The notes below the pieces were generated by a model. It searched no databases, was not told the origin of the DNA, and saw only the letters and a program-made list of their open reading frames with translations. Below are positions 63,049 through 64,000 of a stretch of DNA of 64,000 nucleotides, piece by piece (the first letter of the stretch is position 1; the number at the start of each line of letters is the position of its first letter). A program made the position numbers and the translations under genes. Source of the DNA: Pseudomonas entomophila. GTDB taxonomy: Bacteria; Pseudomonadota; Gammaproteobacteria; Pseudomonadales; Pseudomonadaceae. The stretch spans positions 1,955,001-2,019,000 of the forward strand of contig NZ_CP063832.1 in assembly GCF_023277925.1 (NCBI RefSeq), read 5' to 3'.

Positions 63049-63354
63049 TCAGAACGGTGGCTCCTCCTCGCCCAGCTCTCGTACCCGAGCCTGTTCGTCC
63101 TCCGGCTTCTCCCATTGCAGGATCACCGATCCGTCATCGCAGAAGGTCATGTCCAGTCCTTCTGTCTCGGCCAGCAGCTCCATGATCGCCTCCCAATCAT
63201 GATCGCTGTCCATGTCCAGGCGATGGATCAGCACCCTCCTCCCCAACTGCGCCAGCGGTGAGTTGATCATCGCCGATACCCGCAGACCCAGGCGCTCAAG
63301 GCCGGTTAGCTCGGGGCGCGCGGCCGTTGAGGTGTCTTCGAGTACTGCTGCCAT
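63049..63354 (-). CDS. DUF1654-family protein under LexA control
   Basis: The 101-residue protein starts MAAVLEDTSTAARPELTGLE and has the DUF1654 pattern VSAMINSPLAQLGRRVLIHR, DHDWEAIMELLAETEGLDMTF, and DGSVILQWEKPEDE. GGAGG lies before the ATG and a LexA box is 15 bases upstream of the start. It may be an SOS-induced lytic switch factor, but the role is unknown. Confidence 0.82.
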   Translation of the reverse strand: MAAVLEDTSTAARPELTGLERLGLRVSAMINSPLAQLGRRVLIHRLDMDSDHDWEAIMELLAETEGLDMTFCDDGSVILQWEKPEDEQARVRELGEEEPPF

Positions 63355-63369
63355 TTCCTACCTCCATTA

Positions 63370-63385
63370 CTGTATATCCGTACAG
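63370..63385 (-). promoter_or_regulatory. LexA (SOS) box
   Basis: CTGTATATCCGTACAG fits the CTGT-N8-ACAG consensus exactly. It precedes the DUF1654 gene, so it should be repressed by LexA and induced by DNA damage. Confidence 0.8.
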
Positions 63386-63480
63386 CCACATCGGAATCAT
63401 AGCTCAGTGCTAAACGAAGCGTAAAGGCGAAGCCGCTGGCAAAACGGTTCAGCCGGCTGTTTGCCGCCCAGCGAAAATAA

Positions 63481-63524
63481 TTTAGCTCAAAGCTATTGGC
63501 GATATTTTAGCTTGAGGCTAAATT
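63481..63524 (+). promoter_or_regulatory. OL-like operators and pL promoter
   Basis: TTTAGC-TCAAA-GCTATT (63481-63497) and TTTAGC-TTGAG-GCTAAA (63506-63522) repeat the cI/cro operator form. TTGGCG (63496-63501), 17 bases, TAAATT (63519-63524) makes a plus-strand promoter with its -10 inside the operator, just as in pR. Confidence 0.72.
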
Positions 63525-63795
63525 TCACTTCGCCGAGGCGCTACACAGTCCCTCGCCAGGCCCTAACAGGCCGCCGCTCTTTAGCGACACACCTTGCCGG
63601 ATCGACACCGGCCCAGATTCAAAGGCAGCGATGGACAGGCCTCAACAGTCCAGAGGGGTGGCAACTGCCCCGGGCGTGCAGCGTAAAGCGCCGAGACCAG
63701 TTATCCAGCGGGAAGAAATGCCGAGAGGCCCGCGGCTGGAGGAACAACGAGAACAACGGCCGAGCCGACGCCAGCAGCGGGCGCGGCCGATGAGG
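63525..63795 (+). other. Leader of the pL-like transcript
   Basis: About 270 bases with no clear gene. It holds an arginine-rich open frame from ATG 63631 (RKAPRPVIQREEMPRGPRL) that could be a small N-like antiterminator or chance. It ends against the convergent zinc-ribbon gene. Confidence 0.35.
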
Positions 63796-63999
63796 TCACT
63801 TGCGTCGTCCGCTTCCTGGTGAGCCGCCGCGAAAGACCTGAGTTTCAAGATAGAGAGTGTCGCCTTCTCCCGGCTTGTACGGGGTCTTCCGCTCAATACG
63901 GCAGCCCTTGCACATGATTGGAACCGGCTTCCAGCTGTGGTGATACCGGAAGTGCGATTTGCAGAACCTGCATGTCGTTTCCGGCCACTCTCGATCCCT
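63796..63999 (-). CDS. Partial zinc-ribbon protein
   Basis: The reading frame is open at the right window edge and gives the last 67 residues. Two CxxC pairs (TTCRFCKSHFRYHHSW, PIMCKGCRIERKTP) form a zinc ribbon, followed by a tail ending GSPGSGRRK. The N-terminus is outside. It is transcribed leftward against the pL-like promoter. Nucleic-acid binding is likely; the family is not recognised. Confidence 0.65.
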   Translation of the reverse strand, partial: RDREWPETTCRFCKSHFRYHHSWKPVPIMCKGCRIERKTPYKPGEGDTLYLETQVFRGGSPGSGRRK

Positions 64000-64000
64000 G

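Overview
The window looks like the chromosome of a Pseudomonas putida-group bacterium carrying a large lambda-type prophage. This rests on high G+C, a glycolate oxidase/MocR/thiolase/two-component/cobF/oprD/MvaU/gloA gene order that I recognise from P. putida, and P. putida-type REP elements between genes. No database was searched.

Host part (1 to about 25,000). The left edge holds the end of glcD, then glcE and glcF (glycolate oxidase). A MocR-type PLP regulator, an MFS exporter, a cytidine/guanine-deaminase-fold enzyme and an AhpD-like protein follow. Next come an AraC regulator divergent from a thiolase/3-hydroxyacyl-CoA dehydrogenase/TetR operon (short-chain acyl-CoA metabolism). A compact minus-strand signalling operon follows: response regulator, REC-histidine kinase, stand-alone CheB, CheR and a 1158-residue CHASE3-GAF kinase with three receivers, facing another response regulator. 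After it lie cobF, an OprD-family porin, the xenogeneic silencer MvaU/TurB, glyoxalase I, a shikimate-dehydrogenase-like protein and small secreted or hypothetical proteins.

Prophage (about 25,000 to beyond 64,000). The left end has a 14-bp-arm palindrome and three TGGTAC repeats but no integrase, so the integrase and other att site probably lie beyond the window. Going right, on the minus strand: Rz/Rz1 and lysozyme, tail fibre genes, the J/I/K/L/M tail-tip genes, tape measure, G/GT chaperone with a GGGAAAC -1 frameshift site, tail tube, connectors, major capsid, scaffold, minor head, portal and terminase. An early-late junction carries a holin, an Acb2-type anti-CBASS protein, an Ntn-hydrolase and a propeller-like protein. 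The early operon holds a Q-position gene, ninG, ninB, a DnaC-like loader, an O-like initiator, CII and Cro. A CI-type S24 repressor faces right from 60,858. Operators of form TTTAGC-N5-GCTAAA sit both at the cro/cI boundary and at 63,481-63,522, forming OR-like and OL-like sites. A LexA box controls a DUF1654 gene.

Cargo (moron) genes are scattered through the structural operon. The densest cluster lies between the K-like and I-like tail genes: lipoprotein, VOC protein, DUF4258/HTH toxin-antitoxin pair with its own promoter and operator, and several small ORFs. Intrinsic terminators punctuate the late operon, so full expression would need antitermination or local promoters. The most interesting items are the Acb2-like protein, the toxin-antitoxin module inside the tail operon, the operator/LexA control layout, the frameshift chaperone, and the nested palindrome at the late control region.
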